From Verrucomicrobiales bacterium (GTDB taxonomy: Bacteria; Verrucomicrobiota; Verrucomicrobiia; Verrucomicrobiales; DEV007), in assembly GCA_028281705.1 (NCBI GenBank), contig JANQJH010000311.1, forward strand, positions 1-41,703: a DNA stretch of 41,703 bases, in the 5' to 3' direction. This document shows, piece after piece, positions 8,420 through 20,700 of this stretch. Each line of letters begins with the position of its first letter. Within the stretch, counting starts at the first letter, position 1. The position numbers were made by a program, and so were the translations under genes. Under the pieces are notes generated by a model. It was not told the origin of the DNA. It worked only from the letters and a program-made list of their open reading frames with translations, and ran no database searches.

Positions 8420-8446
8420 CCCTGAAATCTTGAGTTTTTTTCAGGG
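8420..8446 (+). terminator. possible terminator after the epimerase gene
   Basis: CCCTGAAA (8420-8427) and TTTCAGGG (8439-8446) can pair in a perfect 8-bp stem with an 11-nt loop, 28 bp after the epimerase stop. No T-run follows on the plus strand, so it may be only an mRNA-end hairpin. Confidence 0.35.
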
Positions 8447-8495
8447 TGAGAGCTCCGTTTGCTATCGATCTCGATCGTCACTCGGGGATTTGTAG

Positions 8496-8514
8496 GGCAA
8501 GCGCCTCGCTTGCC
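8496..8514. repeat. REP-like palindrome GGCAAGCG-CCT-CGCTTGCC
   Basis: A perfect 8-bp inverted repeat with a 3-nt loop. It is GC-rich and intergenic, and is followed by GTGAGGCGAGTG, which partly repeats the right arm. The form fits dispersed extragenic palindromes. Only one copy of this sequence is in the window, so dispersal cannot be shown here. Confidence 0.5.
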
Positions 8515-8672
8515 GTGAGGCGAGTGCCGTGTGAAAGCGGCAGACCTATTCGGATAGGCGTTTATCTAGCTGAGCAGTATCACAGCAGGTGTGAACGAGC
8601 TCAAGTTTGACTCGCAAGACCGAGGATCTGCGCACGCCTTGGACTCAGTTCGGGGAAAAATAAGGTTCATTC

Positions 8673-8741
8673 ATATAAATTATGTGGCCTGGAGAGTGCC
8701 GTGGTGGATTCAACTTGAGGAAGATTTTCCATAATTTATAT
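8673..8741 (+). promoter_or_regulatory. 12-bp inverted repeat in the promoter zone of the giant gene
   Basis: ATATAAATTATG (8673-8684) and CATAATTTATAT (8730-8741) are perfect reverse complements 45 bp apart. The right arm lies just upstream of TATAAT (8746-8751). Two inverted sites a few helical turns apart fit DNA looping or two operator half-sites. The left arm belongs to TTCATATAAATTAT, which resembles motifs in the polysaccharide promoters. Confidence 0.45.
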
Positions 8742-8745
8742 CAAA

Positions 8746-8751
8746 TATAAT
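8746..8751 (+). promoter_or_regulatory. candidate -10 box TATAAT
   Basis: A perfect TATAAT hexamer 31 bp upstream of the start codon at 8783, in AT-rich sequence. No good -35 is found 16-18 bp before it; the nearest TTGAGG (8715-8720) is 25 bp away. An activator-dependent promoter is possible. Confidence 0.4.
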
Positions 8752-8782
8752 ATTTATCTCTGGGTTTCAATCTACTCTATCG

Positions 8783-11700
8783 ATGAAGTTCCTCTCTCGA
8801 TCTTCTTACCGGGTTCGGTGGTTCCCGATCCTCGTTTTATTCCTCTTGAACGGTTCGCATGTGCTCTCGCAGGCGGCCTTGTTTTCCTACGAGAACGCTA
8901 CCGGCGGCACTTTTGACGATAAGGGAGGTTCTTCGCAGAATCCCTTGGTTCGCACGATTGAGGTGACGGATGACGTGCTGGTCAATGATCTCAATGTGGG
9001 GGTGAATCTGCGTCATACATGGCGTGGTGATGCCCGGGTGACGCTCATCTCGCCTAGCGGAACCTCGGTTGATATTGTGGCGTTGCCAACGAGCGATAGT
9101 AGCGATCATCTGGATGTTCTTCTCGATAGTGCCTCTAGCAATGCGCTCGACAACAATCTAACGAACAACACGAATTCGCCTTACTATGAGCGCACGGCCG
9201 GTCCGTCCAATTCCCTGGATGCCTTCAACGGGGAAGCGGCTCTGGGCACTTGGACTCTGCAAATCGTCGATCTGCAGGCGGGAGCTTCGAGCGAACGCGT
9301 TGGGACCTTCAATCGCGCGCGCCTCGATATTGACGGTACCGCGGTCGGCGCTCAGGTGATCGAATATGAAACGACTCTCTCCGGCACCTTCAATGACAAA
9401 GGCGGCGCCTCGCAAAATCCATTGGTGCGGACGTTTACCGTGACTGACAATGTCACGATCGATGACTTGAATGTCGGTCTCAATCTGGAGCACACCTGGC
9501 GGGGCGATGTGCGCGTGACATTGACCTCGCCTGCGGGAACGTCGGTGAACATCGCTGCTCTCCCATCGAATGACTCCAACGATCATTTTGACGTGATCCT
9601 CGACAGTGATTCGGGAAATCCGCTGGATGACAACACGAATAATGCGACCGGCTCGCCCTATTACGAGCGCACCGCAGCGCCGAGCAACAGTTTGAGCGCC
9701 TTCGACGGCGAGCTGGCTCAGGGGACCTGGACGATGGAGATCTGGGATCTTCAGGTGGGCGCTTCGAGTGAGCGTGTGGGGACTTTCAATCGAGCCAAGC
9801 TGGTCATTGAAGCGACGCCGAACCTTGAGACCTTCTGCGATTCCGAAGTCTTTGCCTACGCCGTTCTCGTCACCGGTTCCCAGTTCAACATGTCGAATCA
9901 GAATTCCGCCATTCTGGGAGATTTAGGAATCGGCGCGGGCGTGGCCATCGGTGCTGGCGATGGGGCGGTGACGGGTGACGCCTTCGTGGATCCCTCGGCC
10001 ACGGGCAATCTCAATAGTCTCGATGACACCCCGGGATTCGGAGGCAGCGCGCTGACGGTGCAAAGCGTGGCGCTCTCATCGGCGGTCTCCGACGCGCATT
10101 CTCTCGCAACGTCCGTGGGTAGTCTGGTGCCGACGCAGTCCTTTGGGACCATTTCCAGTTCCACAGTGATTTCGGCCACGGCGCCGGATGGCGACAATGT
10201 CATTGCCATCGACACTCTTCAGCTGCCCGCAGGTGCCCAGCTCAACTTGCATGGATCTTCGACCGATTACTTTTTCATCAATGTGGCTGGCAAGATGAGT
10301 TTTCAGGGAGGCAGCGGGATGGTCCTGACCGGTGGATTGCAAGCGTCTCACATCATTGTCAACATGCTCCCGGGTTCGACGGAACTGAACCTGACCAGGG
10401 CGACCTGCTATGGGACATTTCTCGCGGTCGATTCCGGGACTCCAACGACGATCGTGGGTGGCTCGACGCTCTTCGGAACGGTGGCGGCGGATGCGCTCAC
10501 CCTGAGCGACGGGTCGCAGATCGATGGGTCGATCGGCAACACGTTCGTTTGTCTGCTGCCCACCATCAGTGTGGCTGATGTGAGTGCGCTAGAGAACCTC
10601 GGCACGGTGAGTTTGACCGTCTCGGTTGATAGTCCCATTTCCTCCGACATCGTCTTCGATTATGCGACGGCGGACGTTTCAGCCATGGCAGGAGCCGACT
10701 ACATGCCGACGTCGGCTTCGGGCACCATTCCGGCTGGAGCGTTGTTTACCAATGTCAACGTGACGCTGATCGATGACGGAGTGGATGAGTCATCTGAAAC
10801 CTTCACCGTCGATCTGACGGCTCCCGTGGGGGTGGCCATTGGCAACGGGCAGGCGGAGGTGACGATCACGGACGACGACGCTCCGGTTCACTCTTCAAGC
10901 AGGATTGGCGATTTGGTGTGGGACGATATCGACCAGGATGGCGTTCGAGATGGGAATGAGGCCGGAATTTCCGGCGTGACGGTGCAGTTGTATAGCGGGG
11001 CCGCGCCGATCGCCTCGACAACGACAGACAGTTTCGGGCGATTCTCCTTCGATGGCTTTTCCGCGGGAACTTACCGGTTGAGAGTGGTTGAAAGCGGTGG
11101 GCTGGCCGGGGCCGTCCGGACGTATGATGAGGACGGCGGCGTTGGGGCGCCGAATGGACAGAGCGTGGTATCCCTCATTGCTCAGGGGCAGCATTTGACG
11201 GCTGATTTTGGCTACAAGTTGCCTGCCGGATATGCGAGTTTGAAGAGTGTGGTGGCCCAGGAGTACTTTGTGCCGCTTCCTGAAGCCCACGTGCGCAGGG
11301 CTTTGAACGAATTGGATGCGAACAGCGGGCGGGTAGGCAATCAGATCGAGAGCGTGGTTTCGGTGGTGGCGACGACCGACGGGACGATCGTCTGTTATGA
11401 TCACTGGGAAGATGGTTATGAAACGGATGTGGCCAATCCGGGACAGAGTTCGACGGAGATCTGGGGGGACAACGACCCATCGAATGGGATCCCTCCGGGC
11501 TTTGGCGTTGATCTTATTGCGGCCAACGATGTGGTTGCTCTGGAAGATCAGGTCTCGCTCCCTCGTAACGCCTCGGTGATCCGATACGATGGCCGGGACA
11601 AGCTGATTGCGACGAACACGGTGGCCGTGACCCGTGCGGCATGGGGTACCCAACCAGGAGAAGTCCTCTCCGGAGCGGTGGAGGTGTCATCGGTAGACCA

Positions 11701-14700
11701 GTACGGGACACGTTATGAGTCGCCGGTTGGCGAGGATCTCCATGCGAATCAAGTATTCGAGTATGTCGCCATGCATGTGATCGCGGCCAATGACGGCACG
11801 AGCTTGACGATTGATACCGACGGCGATGGCGCCGTCGATATCACGACGTCGCTCAACCAGGGAGAGGCCTATCAAGTGGACGGCGGCGTGCAGACGGGAG
11901 CGACAGTGGTGGCCAATCAGAGGGTGCAAGCGCATTTGATCACGGGAGACGTTCGCCCCAGCGGCTATTTTGAAACCCGTTGGTACACGCTTTACCCAAC
12001 GGAACAATGGACGGCCGACTACTATTCGCCCGTGGGCTCGACGAACGACCTGGACACCAATGTCTTCGCTTACAATCCCAATGCGGGCACGTTGACAGTC
12101 AATTATACAACGGAGGCAGGATCGGGATCGTTCTTGGTCGGCGCCGGGGAGACCAGTAAATTCACCATGCCGGTGGGAGCCGGCGCCCACTTTTACAGCA
12201 GCAGTGGCGAGCCTTTCTTTGCCATTGCGGCCGTTGCCGCTGAAGGCGATGTGGACAATGACATTTACGATTGGGGGTTCAGTCTCGTTCCCGACGGCAA
12301 CCTCACGGCGGAGGCGGTCGTCGGTTGGGGGCCTGGGTCGGGGAACCCCAGCCAGAATGGCAATCCCATTTGGGTCATCGCGGTGGATTCCACGACGCTC
12401 TACGTGGATTATGATAGTGACCCCACGACAGGTCCGAGGACCGACCCTCAAGGGGAGCGCTACAACGTTGACATTAATCTGGATGCTCTGGAAAGCGTGA
12501 AGGTCTTCGACAACACGGACAAGGACCAAACGGGGATGCGTCTTTATACCCTGGACGGCACGCTGATCACGGCTGCCTGGGGGCAGGATCCCGATGAGGC
12601 CAACCCGGGCAATCCCTTTCTCGACATGGGAACGACGATTCTTCCCTTTCCCGTTGCGGCGGTGAGCAAGGAGGCAGCCCTTGTTGTCGATGGCAACGCG
12701 AATGGCGAGGCCAACTGGGGAGACACGCTGGAGTACACCATCACGGTGGTGAACCGCGGCTCAGTGCCCGTGACCAACATTACGGTGACGGACAATCCTC
12801 CGGCGGAACTCGCCTATGTGGGCGGAACGACGACACTGGATGGCGCGCCGATACCCGATGATGCGTTGGGGACGCTGTTTCCGCTCGATGGTGCCGGTTA
12901 CCTCGTTCTCGATTTGGCTCCGGGAGAGAGCCGCGTGATTGTCTACACGGCGGGAATCAACGTGGGCGCTTCGGGAATTATCAACAATGTGAGTGTCGCG
13001 ACCAATGCCGGTAGTTTTGTGGCCACCAGTGAGGTGTTGGTGCCGCCGAGTGACAGTATCACACTCAGTACCCTATCGCTAACCGATATGAGCGGGACGC
13101 CGGTGGATGTCTACTTGGAGGAGGAGACGATCTACATCAGCGTCACGGATGGCGATCAGAATACCGATCCCACCGTCGCCCAGACTGTCAGTGTGGTGCT
13201 GACCAATGCTTCGGGCGACGATTTGGAAACGGTCACGCTGACGGAGACTTCCGTCAATTCCGGGGTGTTTTTCGGGAGCCTGCCGTCCTCGGCAACCGCT
13301 GGTCTGGTGGATCAAGACGGGACACTCCATGCCATCGGAGGGGAAGTGGTGGTGGCGGACTATGTCGATCCGGTTTACGGAGACAGTGCTAGTGATTCTC
13401 TCATCTTCGGTGTCCCTTCGGCGACAAAGACGCTGTATTTCTCCGATCCGGAACAGAGCATGGACCGGATCGATCCGGTGGCAACGGGAGATACGAGCAC
13501 GGCAGCGGTTTCCTTTGGCCTGGGCAGTGTTCCGAGCGGGACGGTGGACTTAGCTGCCTTTGAGGACACCTATATCGACGACAACAATGCCACCACCAAT
13601 TATGGAAGTGACACGGTGATGATCGTGGATACGAGTGGTGGTGGTCTGGGTGAAGGAAGGCTTCTGGTGAAGTTTGATCTCAGTAGTATTCCAAGCGGAG
13701 CGACGATTGATGATGCGACCTTGATTCTGACGAAGACGGGAGGGGACACCGGAGGAAAGGACGTCGAAGTTCACGAGGTGACGACGGCGTGGAGTGCAGG
13801 TTTGGCCACATGGCGGAGTCCCTGGGGGACGGATGGGGGTGACTACGATAGCACGGTTTTGGACTCGCTCGCGATCAGTGCGAACCAGACCTATAGCTGG
13901 AACAGCGGTTCCTTGAGGGCCTTGGTTCAGGCTTGGGTATCCGGGTCAAAATCGAATCATGGATTCCTCTTGGGATCACCGAATACTGGTGGCGATGATT
14001 ACATTTTTGCCACGAGCGAGGCCGCGAGTGGCCAGCCTGTCTTGCGCGTGACCTATTCGGGCTCGGGAGGAGGCGGTAGCGGTACTGCCGAGGACGGATT
14101 TGATAGCGTGAGTTTCTCCGGAGGATCGGGCTGGACCGGCGCGTGGACCGAACTCGGCGAATCGAATGGGGCCGGCTCCGGTCGAGTGCGAGTTGTCTCC
14201 AGGTCGGGCTATTCGACCAACACCTTTCGGATCGGAGGCGATGAGGTCTCTCTGAATAACCGCGGGATTTCCCGTGGGGTTGATCTCTCGGGAGCAGATT
14301 CGGCCGTCTTGACATTCATCCACGGCCAATCGGGGGATGATGATGACGAAGGGGGCTCGATCAGGCTGGAAGTATCCAGTGACGGTGGAGGATCTTGGAG
14401 CCGTTTGAAAACCTACCGGTTGGGCGACAATATCCCAAATTCACCCTCCGGGCAGAGCTTTGACATCAGTGCCTATGCCAGTGCGAATACGCAGATTCGA
14501 TTCATTGGATCGGGTTCGACGGATGACACGGCCTACTTCTACGTCGACGACGTCTTGATCGACTACACGACGAGTTCCTCGGCACAGACGGCACTGGCCT
14601 CGGACGGTTTTGATAGTGTGAGCTTCTCCGGTGGCCTCGGCTGGAGTGGGAACTGGACCGAGGTGAGCGAGGCCGATGGGCCATCCTCGGGAAATGTGCG

Positions 14701-17700
14701 GATCGTGAGTAACGAACTGAGGATGATGCATACGGGATACGGCCTTCAGCGGTCGGTCGATTTGTCTGCGGCATCGAGTGTTACGTTGGCCTTCGAGACT
14801 TCTATGTACGGAAACGGAAACGATGATTTTGTCGTCGAAGTGTCGACTGACGGCGGAAGTGTGTGGACGACGATCGACACGTTGCAATCGCAGACGACCG
14901 ATGGCTCGATCCAGCTATTCGAAGAAACCAAGTCCTACAGGTTGGAGAACTATATCAGTCTGGGGGCCGATACTTTGATTCGTTTCCGGGTGACCGCGGG
15001 ATTCGGTGACGGCACGCAGTATGCTGGGGTGGACAACATTGAGATCACCGGTTCGGGAACCGGAGCGGATGTAACGACCGCAGCCTTTGTCCAGACGCCC
15101 GTGATGGCGAAGGATTTTGTGGTTCTCGGCGGTGGCCTCATCAGCACTTCTGCCTATATCGACGTTACTGCCGGGTCTCTTTCCGCCAACCCGGACATTG
15201 GGGCAACGATCTACTTGGGAAGTGACTTGATTGTGTCCCTGGGCAATCCGGTGGCGACCAGCTTGGGAGGTAGTCAGTATCGTTTGGACTGGAGCGGAGT
15301 CTCGGTGAGTGGCGAACTGGTTCCGGCGGGAAAGGCCTTCCGCTTGATCTTTGAGAATCAGGACCCCAACTTGGCTTTCGATCTCCTCTATGATAGCAAC
15401 ACGGCGCCCTCGAAGTTGAATCTGCCGACGCAGACAATCATCAACGTCGATGGCGTCGAGTTTTTTGATGCCCCTTATCCCGGGGGAACGAGCATCTCTT
15501 CAGCCGGCGTGGGGCAAACCGTTTACATCCGGATCACGGTGAGCGACCCATTCGGCGCTTATGATATCACCAGCATCGACGTCGTCATTCCGCCTTCGGT
15601 GTCGACCAACTTGATTGACACGTCGGTCGTCGAGACGACCGCTTCATCCAAGGTCTATGAATTTGCCTGGAACACGGGATCGGAGGAGGCCGTCCACCAG
15701 ATTGGCCTCACGGCCTATGAAGGAACCGAGGGGATCGTTCATACCCTTGCCGACGAGTTCGCGGTCACTTCACAGGATACGGGGACTGAAAGTTACGCCA
15801 GCTTTACGGATCCTGTCGGAACTCCCTTGAGTGCTCTGTCGCCCAACGAACAGGCCTGCGTGCAGGTGATCGATCACGATCAGAATGAGGATCCCCTGGT
15901 GGCGGAGTCCTTGCTCGCGGTCATTTCCTCCTCCACGGGGGATCTCGAAGCGGTCACGCTGACGGAGACCGGCATTGACACTGGCATCTTCACCCACTGC
16001 CTGCCGAGCAGCGTTTCAGGAGGAACCGGGGTTGATGATGGGACGGTCAACGCTCCCGTGGGCGCGACCCTGACGGTGAGTTATGTGGATCCGGATGATC
16101 CCAACGACGCCTCCGAAGGCACGGCGGTGGTGCTTTCGCCATCGGCGGCCATCTCGGTGTCAACGCGCCTGTCCGAGCCCGTCGATGGTACCGCCGTGGT
16201 CGGCCAGTTTGTCGCTTTCGAAGTGGTATTGACGAATAGCGGTGCAACGACCATCACCTCGGCGACGGTGACGGATAGCTTTGACCCGGCCTGTTTTGCG
16301 GTTAACGGCGACACCACTCCCATCCCTGATACCGTGGCCGCGGGAAGTCTATCGTGGGCCAGTATCGGACCGCTGGCGCCGGGGGCGAGTACGCAGGCCA
16401 CGGTGTATCTCGATACGGTCGGGGCCTGTGATCCGGGCGTGAACTCGGTATCCGTGACCGCCACGGATGAGTTTGGAACCGTCCTTCTTTCGGGCCCGTC
16501 CACGGCGGAGGTCACGGTGACGCAGCCCGAGGTGCAGGTGACAACGACGGTGGTGTCGCCGGGATCGGGGCCTGCGATCGAGGGTGATCTCGTGACCTTC
16601 CGGGTGGATGTGGAGAACACCGGCACGACGGGCATTGCAACGCTTCCGCTGTCGCAGTCGTTTTCCTCCTGTCTGACGCTCGACTCTGCCTCCGTGAGTC
16701 CGAGCGCCTCGGGATCCGGCTCTCTCCTGTGGGATGATCTGGGTTCACTGGCTCCGGGAGGGACGGCTTCCGTCGATCTCGTGTTTCTTGCCACTGGGGC
16801 CTGTGACCCGGCCACCGTGACCTCCGATGTCTCCTTCGCTCTCGATGTCAATGGCGATGCCGTGCCCGGCTCCAGCTCAAGCGCCGATCTTGTCATCGAT
16901 CCGTTAGTGTCGGTGGGTGACAGCTATTTTGTCCATGAAGATGCCAACGAGATCTATACCATCGATATCGAGACGGGCGCCACGGCCTTGTTAGGGGCAA
17001 CGAGTCCCACGGGCAACATGAACGGATTGGCGTACGACGACGTCACCGGGGTGAGTGGCACGCTTTGGTACGTGGATAATGTGAACTACGATCTCTACAA
17101 GTTCGATGTCGATACGGGATCCGAGATTGGTGTGATTGGAAATCTGGGAGACTCGGGATGGACGGATCCGGTGAGTGGCGGGAAGACAGATGGTGGTGCC
17201 TGGTTCGATGGCGCCTACTATGTGGGCGCCGAGTTGACGGACGATATCTGGCGAGTCAGCTTCAACGCGGGCTTCACGGCGATCACCGATGTGGTGAAAG
17301 TGGCCGACGTGAAAGTGGATGTGGGGACGAACGTCTGGGGCGACTTTGTCATTTCGTCCAGCGGCGTGCTCTACGGAGCGGAAAACGGCAGTATCTTCAG
17401 TTACGATCTCAACATCGGCGGGACCATGGAGGTGGTGGTGAGCGGTGCGACGATCACCGGTCTGCGGATCGGGAGCGACGGCTTGCTCTATGGAATCGGA
17501 TCCACCGATGCCAGCGCGCCGCTTTACCAGATCGATCTTGCGGCCAAGACGCTGGCTTCCCATGTGGTGACCAATCTGACGCCGGGACCGGGTGATCTGG
17601 CCGGGCCTGTGACCGCCGATCCGGTGGGGACGGTTTCGCTGGGGAACTTGATCTTTGATGACGTCAACGCGGATGGAGTTTTTGATAGTGGCTCGGAGTC

Positions 17701-20700
17701 GGGGATCGACGGGGTGACGGTGCAACTCTTCCGCCAAGGCCAAGCGTCCGGGGTGGATCTTCCAGTGGATGAGACCACGACCATCAATGGCGGCTACTAC
17801 CTCTTCGACGTGGAGTCAGGAAACTACTATGTGCACATTCCAGCGAGCGAATTTGCCCCGGGGGCCCCGTTGGAAGGATTCCTTTCCAGTCCAGGGTTTT
17901 CGACGGATCAGACACTGGATGATGACGCCGATGAGAATGGGGTGGACCTTAGTTACCCATCTGTCTCGGGAATCAACAGTGTCGTGGTTTCGCTCAGTTT
18001 GGGCTCGATGCCGGTCAGTAGTGGTGCTTTTGCGACGGAGACCGGGGCGGACAATGCCTCGGATGATTTCAGAGATTCGAATGGCAATCTCACGCTTGAT
18101 CTCGGCTTTACCACGGTTCCTCCCGGCGGTGTGCTCGTGCCCGATCTGGCAGATTGCTATCTGGCTTCGGATGAAGGGAAACGGCTGACTTCTTTTGATC
18201 TTGTGGGGAATTCAGAAATAGATATTGGCTCCCTGCAGATTGGCGCCTTTGAAGCGATCGAGTTTGATCCCACCACGGGGAAACTCTACGGGGCAGCGGC
18301 CCATGAACTCTATGAGATCGACCGGGAAACGGGTGCCATCACCCTCATGGGCGAGTTTAGCCCGGCATCGGCGGCGGCACCGACAGGGACATTGGGCGCG
18401 ATTTCCTTTTCCGATGTCGACGGGCTGGCACGCGACACGATCAACGACATCTGGTATGGCGTGGCCCGTATCGATGATGATGTGGCCTCGGGCCTTCCCG
18501 ACCTGCTCTTTCAGTTTGATCCTTCGACGGGACGGTATGTGCCGGGGGCTTTTGGTGGCGATGACTATATCGAGATCCAGAAGGTGAACAGCGATCTCCA
18601 TTTGATCGATGATCTGACATTTGATCCTCTCTCCGCCACCTTGTTAGGCGTGGCCAACGGCAATGGGGCCCACAATTTCTCAACCACGATCGTGGAGATC
18701 GACACGGCGACGGGCGGGACGACGGATTTGGGTCAGGTGGTGTTTGACCCGGATGGTGCGGGTTCCAATCCTGCGGAATCGCTGGGCGATGTCGAGGGAT
18801 TGGCGCTCACGCTTGATGGCGCCGTCCTCGTGATCACCGGTGATAGCGGCAACTACCCGGAAACGGTTTTCGCGCTCGAGGGTGTGGGCTCGGGGGCCCC
18901 GGTCGTGGCGACGAAACTGGGCGAGCTGGGATTCGGCGGGCTCTACATCGATTACGAGGCCATCACTTGCACGGTCTACCTCAATCCCGGTGAAGTGAGC
19001 GGCAAGATTTACGAGGATATTGACGTCAACGGTGTGTTCGGCGGATCGGACTTTGGCGTGGGCGGCGTGGAGTTGGAGCTGCGAAACGGTGAGACCGGTT
19101 TGGTGCTTGCGACTCAGCAGACCGCGGTGAACGGCGACTACCGGTTCTCCGGGCTGGCCGCGGGTTCTTATGATGTGGTGGTGCTCGCTACGAACTTTGA
19201 TAGTGGCAGCTTTCTTGCGGGACGCACGCAGACGGGTGATCCCGAGGGAAACTTTGACAACGAAGGCGTTTTTAACGCGGTTTCCCTTCCCGATGGTGGG
19301 TTGGGAGCGACGGTGACGTTTGATGGTGATGGCGACTATGCGGAAACCGGCACGGGTGATTTTGGCAGTGCGGCGGGAGCCTTCACCATGACGGCTTGGG
19401 TTTACCCGGATCTGGCCACGCAGCAGGGAGGAATTGTGGGAACCTCGCATAGTGGCGGCGACTCTGGCGAACTCATCATGCAGGATGGCAATCAGTTTGC
19501 CTTTCAGTTTGCCAGTGTGCTTGACGTGCTCCGGTCGGACACGCGTGTGACGGTGGGTTATTGGTATCATCTGGCGGCGACCTTTGACGGCTCGGAGTTG
19601 CGTTTCTATGTCAACGGGCGTCTGGAAGACTCAAAGGCCACGTCGCAGAGCGCCTCGAGCAGCGATGGGATTTCGGTCGGTCGCGTCCAGACCGGGTCGT
19701 CCGATGTCGATTTTGCCGGTGATATGGATGCCGTGAGTTATTGGGATGCCGCATTGACCTCGGTGCAGATTCGAAGACTGGCACTTTACGGGGCGACTGG
19801 GATCGAATCGGGATTGAATGTCTACTGGAACTGGGAGAGCGAATCGGGATCGAACGATGGCCGGGACCTTGTGAGTGGGATCCGCAACATCACCCTCTAT
19901 GGCAATGCGACTCGTGTGGTCTCGCCCTCGGCAGCGACAACGCGATTGGACTTTGGGTATAGCGGTCGCGCCAAGGCGGGTGATTACTCGGCATGGCAAG
20001 TCAGCTTCGGGTCTGAACTCGAGGGATCGGATCAGCCGGGGGACAACGTCGACGGCGATCTTTACGACAATCTCATGGAGTATGCCATCTGCCTGCATCC
20101 GGGAACGGGCGTTCCCGGTCCGGGCGGGTTCTTCGTCGTGCCGAGTGACGATGGCTTGAATCTCGACGCCCTGTTCTATCGACGCGCCGGCGGATTCCCT
20201 GATGTGACCTACAAATTGGACGCTCTGGCAGAGCTGCCCTTGCTTGATACCGATACCTGGGACGTCATCAGTACGATTCCTGGAACGGGTACGCCACCCA
20301 ACGGCGTGACGGTGACCGATCTCGGCAATGGGATCGAAGAAGTCCGGATCAATGACATTGACACCATGACGCCTTTGAGTGCGGATGTGGGGTTTGTCCG
20401 GCTCACCGTGGAACTGGACAACGGCACGCTTGTGGCCGTGAGCTACAGCCAGGTGCACGGTTGGAAAGAAACGCTGATTGAAGCGGGACACTCGGAGACC
20501 TTTGCCTCACCGTTTAACAAGACCGAATCGCTTTCGGGAACGATCCAAGAGGTGACGGGAACTCATCAGCTGCGCGTGACGCGGGCGATTGGCAATTTTG
20601 CCCTGGATCAGGTGATTGATGTGGCGAACAAGGATTACTATTTGGAAATCATCGCCGGGGACCAAGCCGGCCATCGTTTTGACATCGCGGATGCGTCGGG

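Larger units (their letters stand above)
8392..8782. other. 391-bp intergenic region before the first giant gene
   Basis: No gene is supported here. It contains, in order, a CCCTGAAA/TTTCAGGG hairpin, a REP-like palindrome at 8496-8514, a GC-rich stretch (8515-8660) with nothing recognised, and an AT-rich promoter zone with a 12-bp inverted repeat and a TATAAT box. These are listed separately. Confidence 0.6.
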
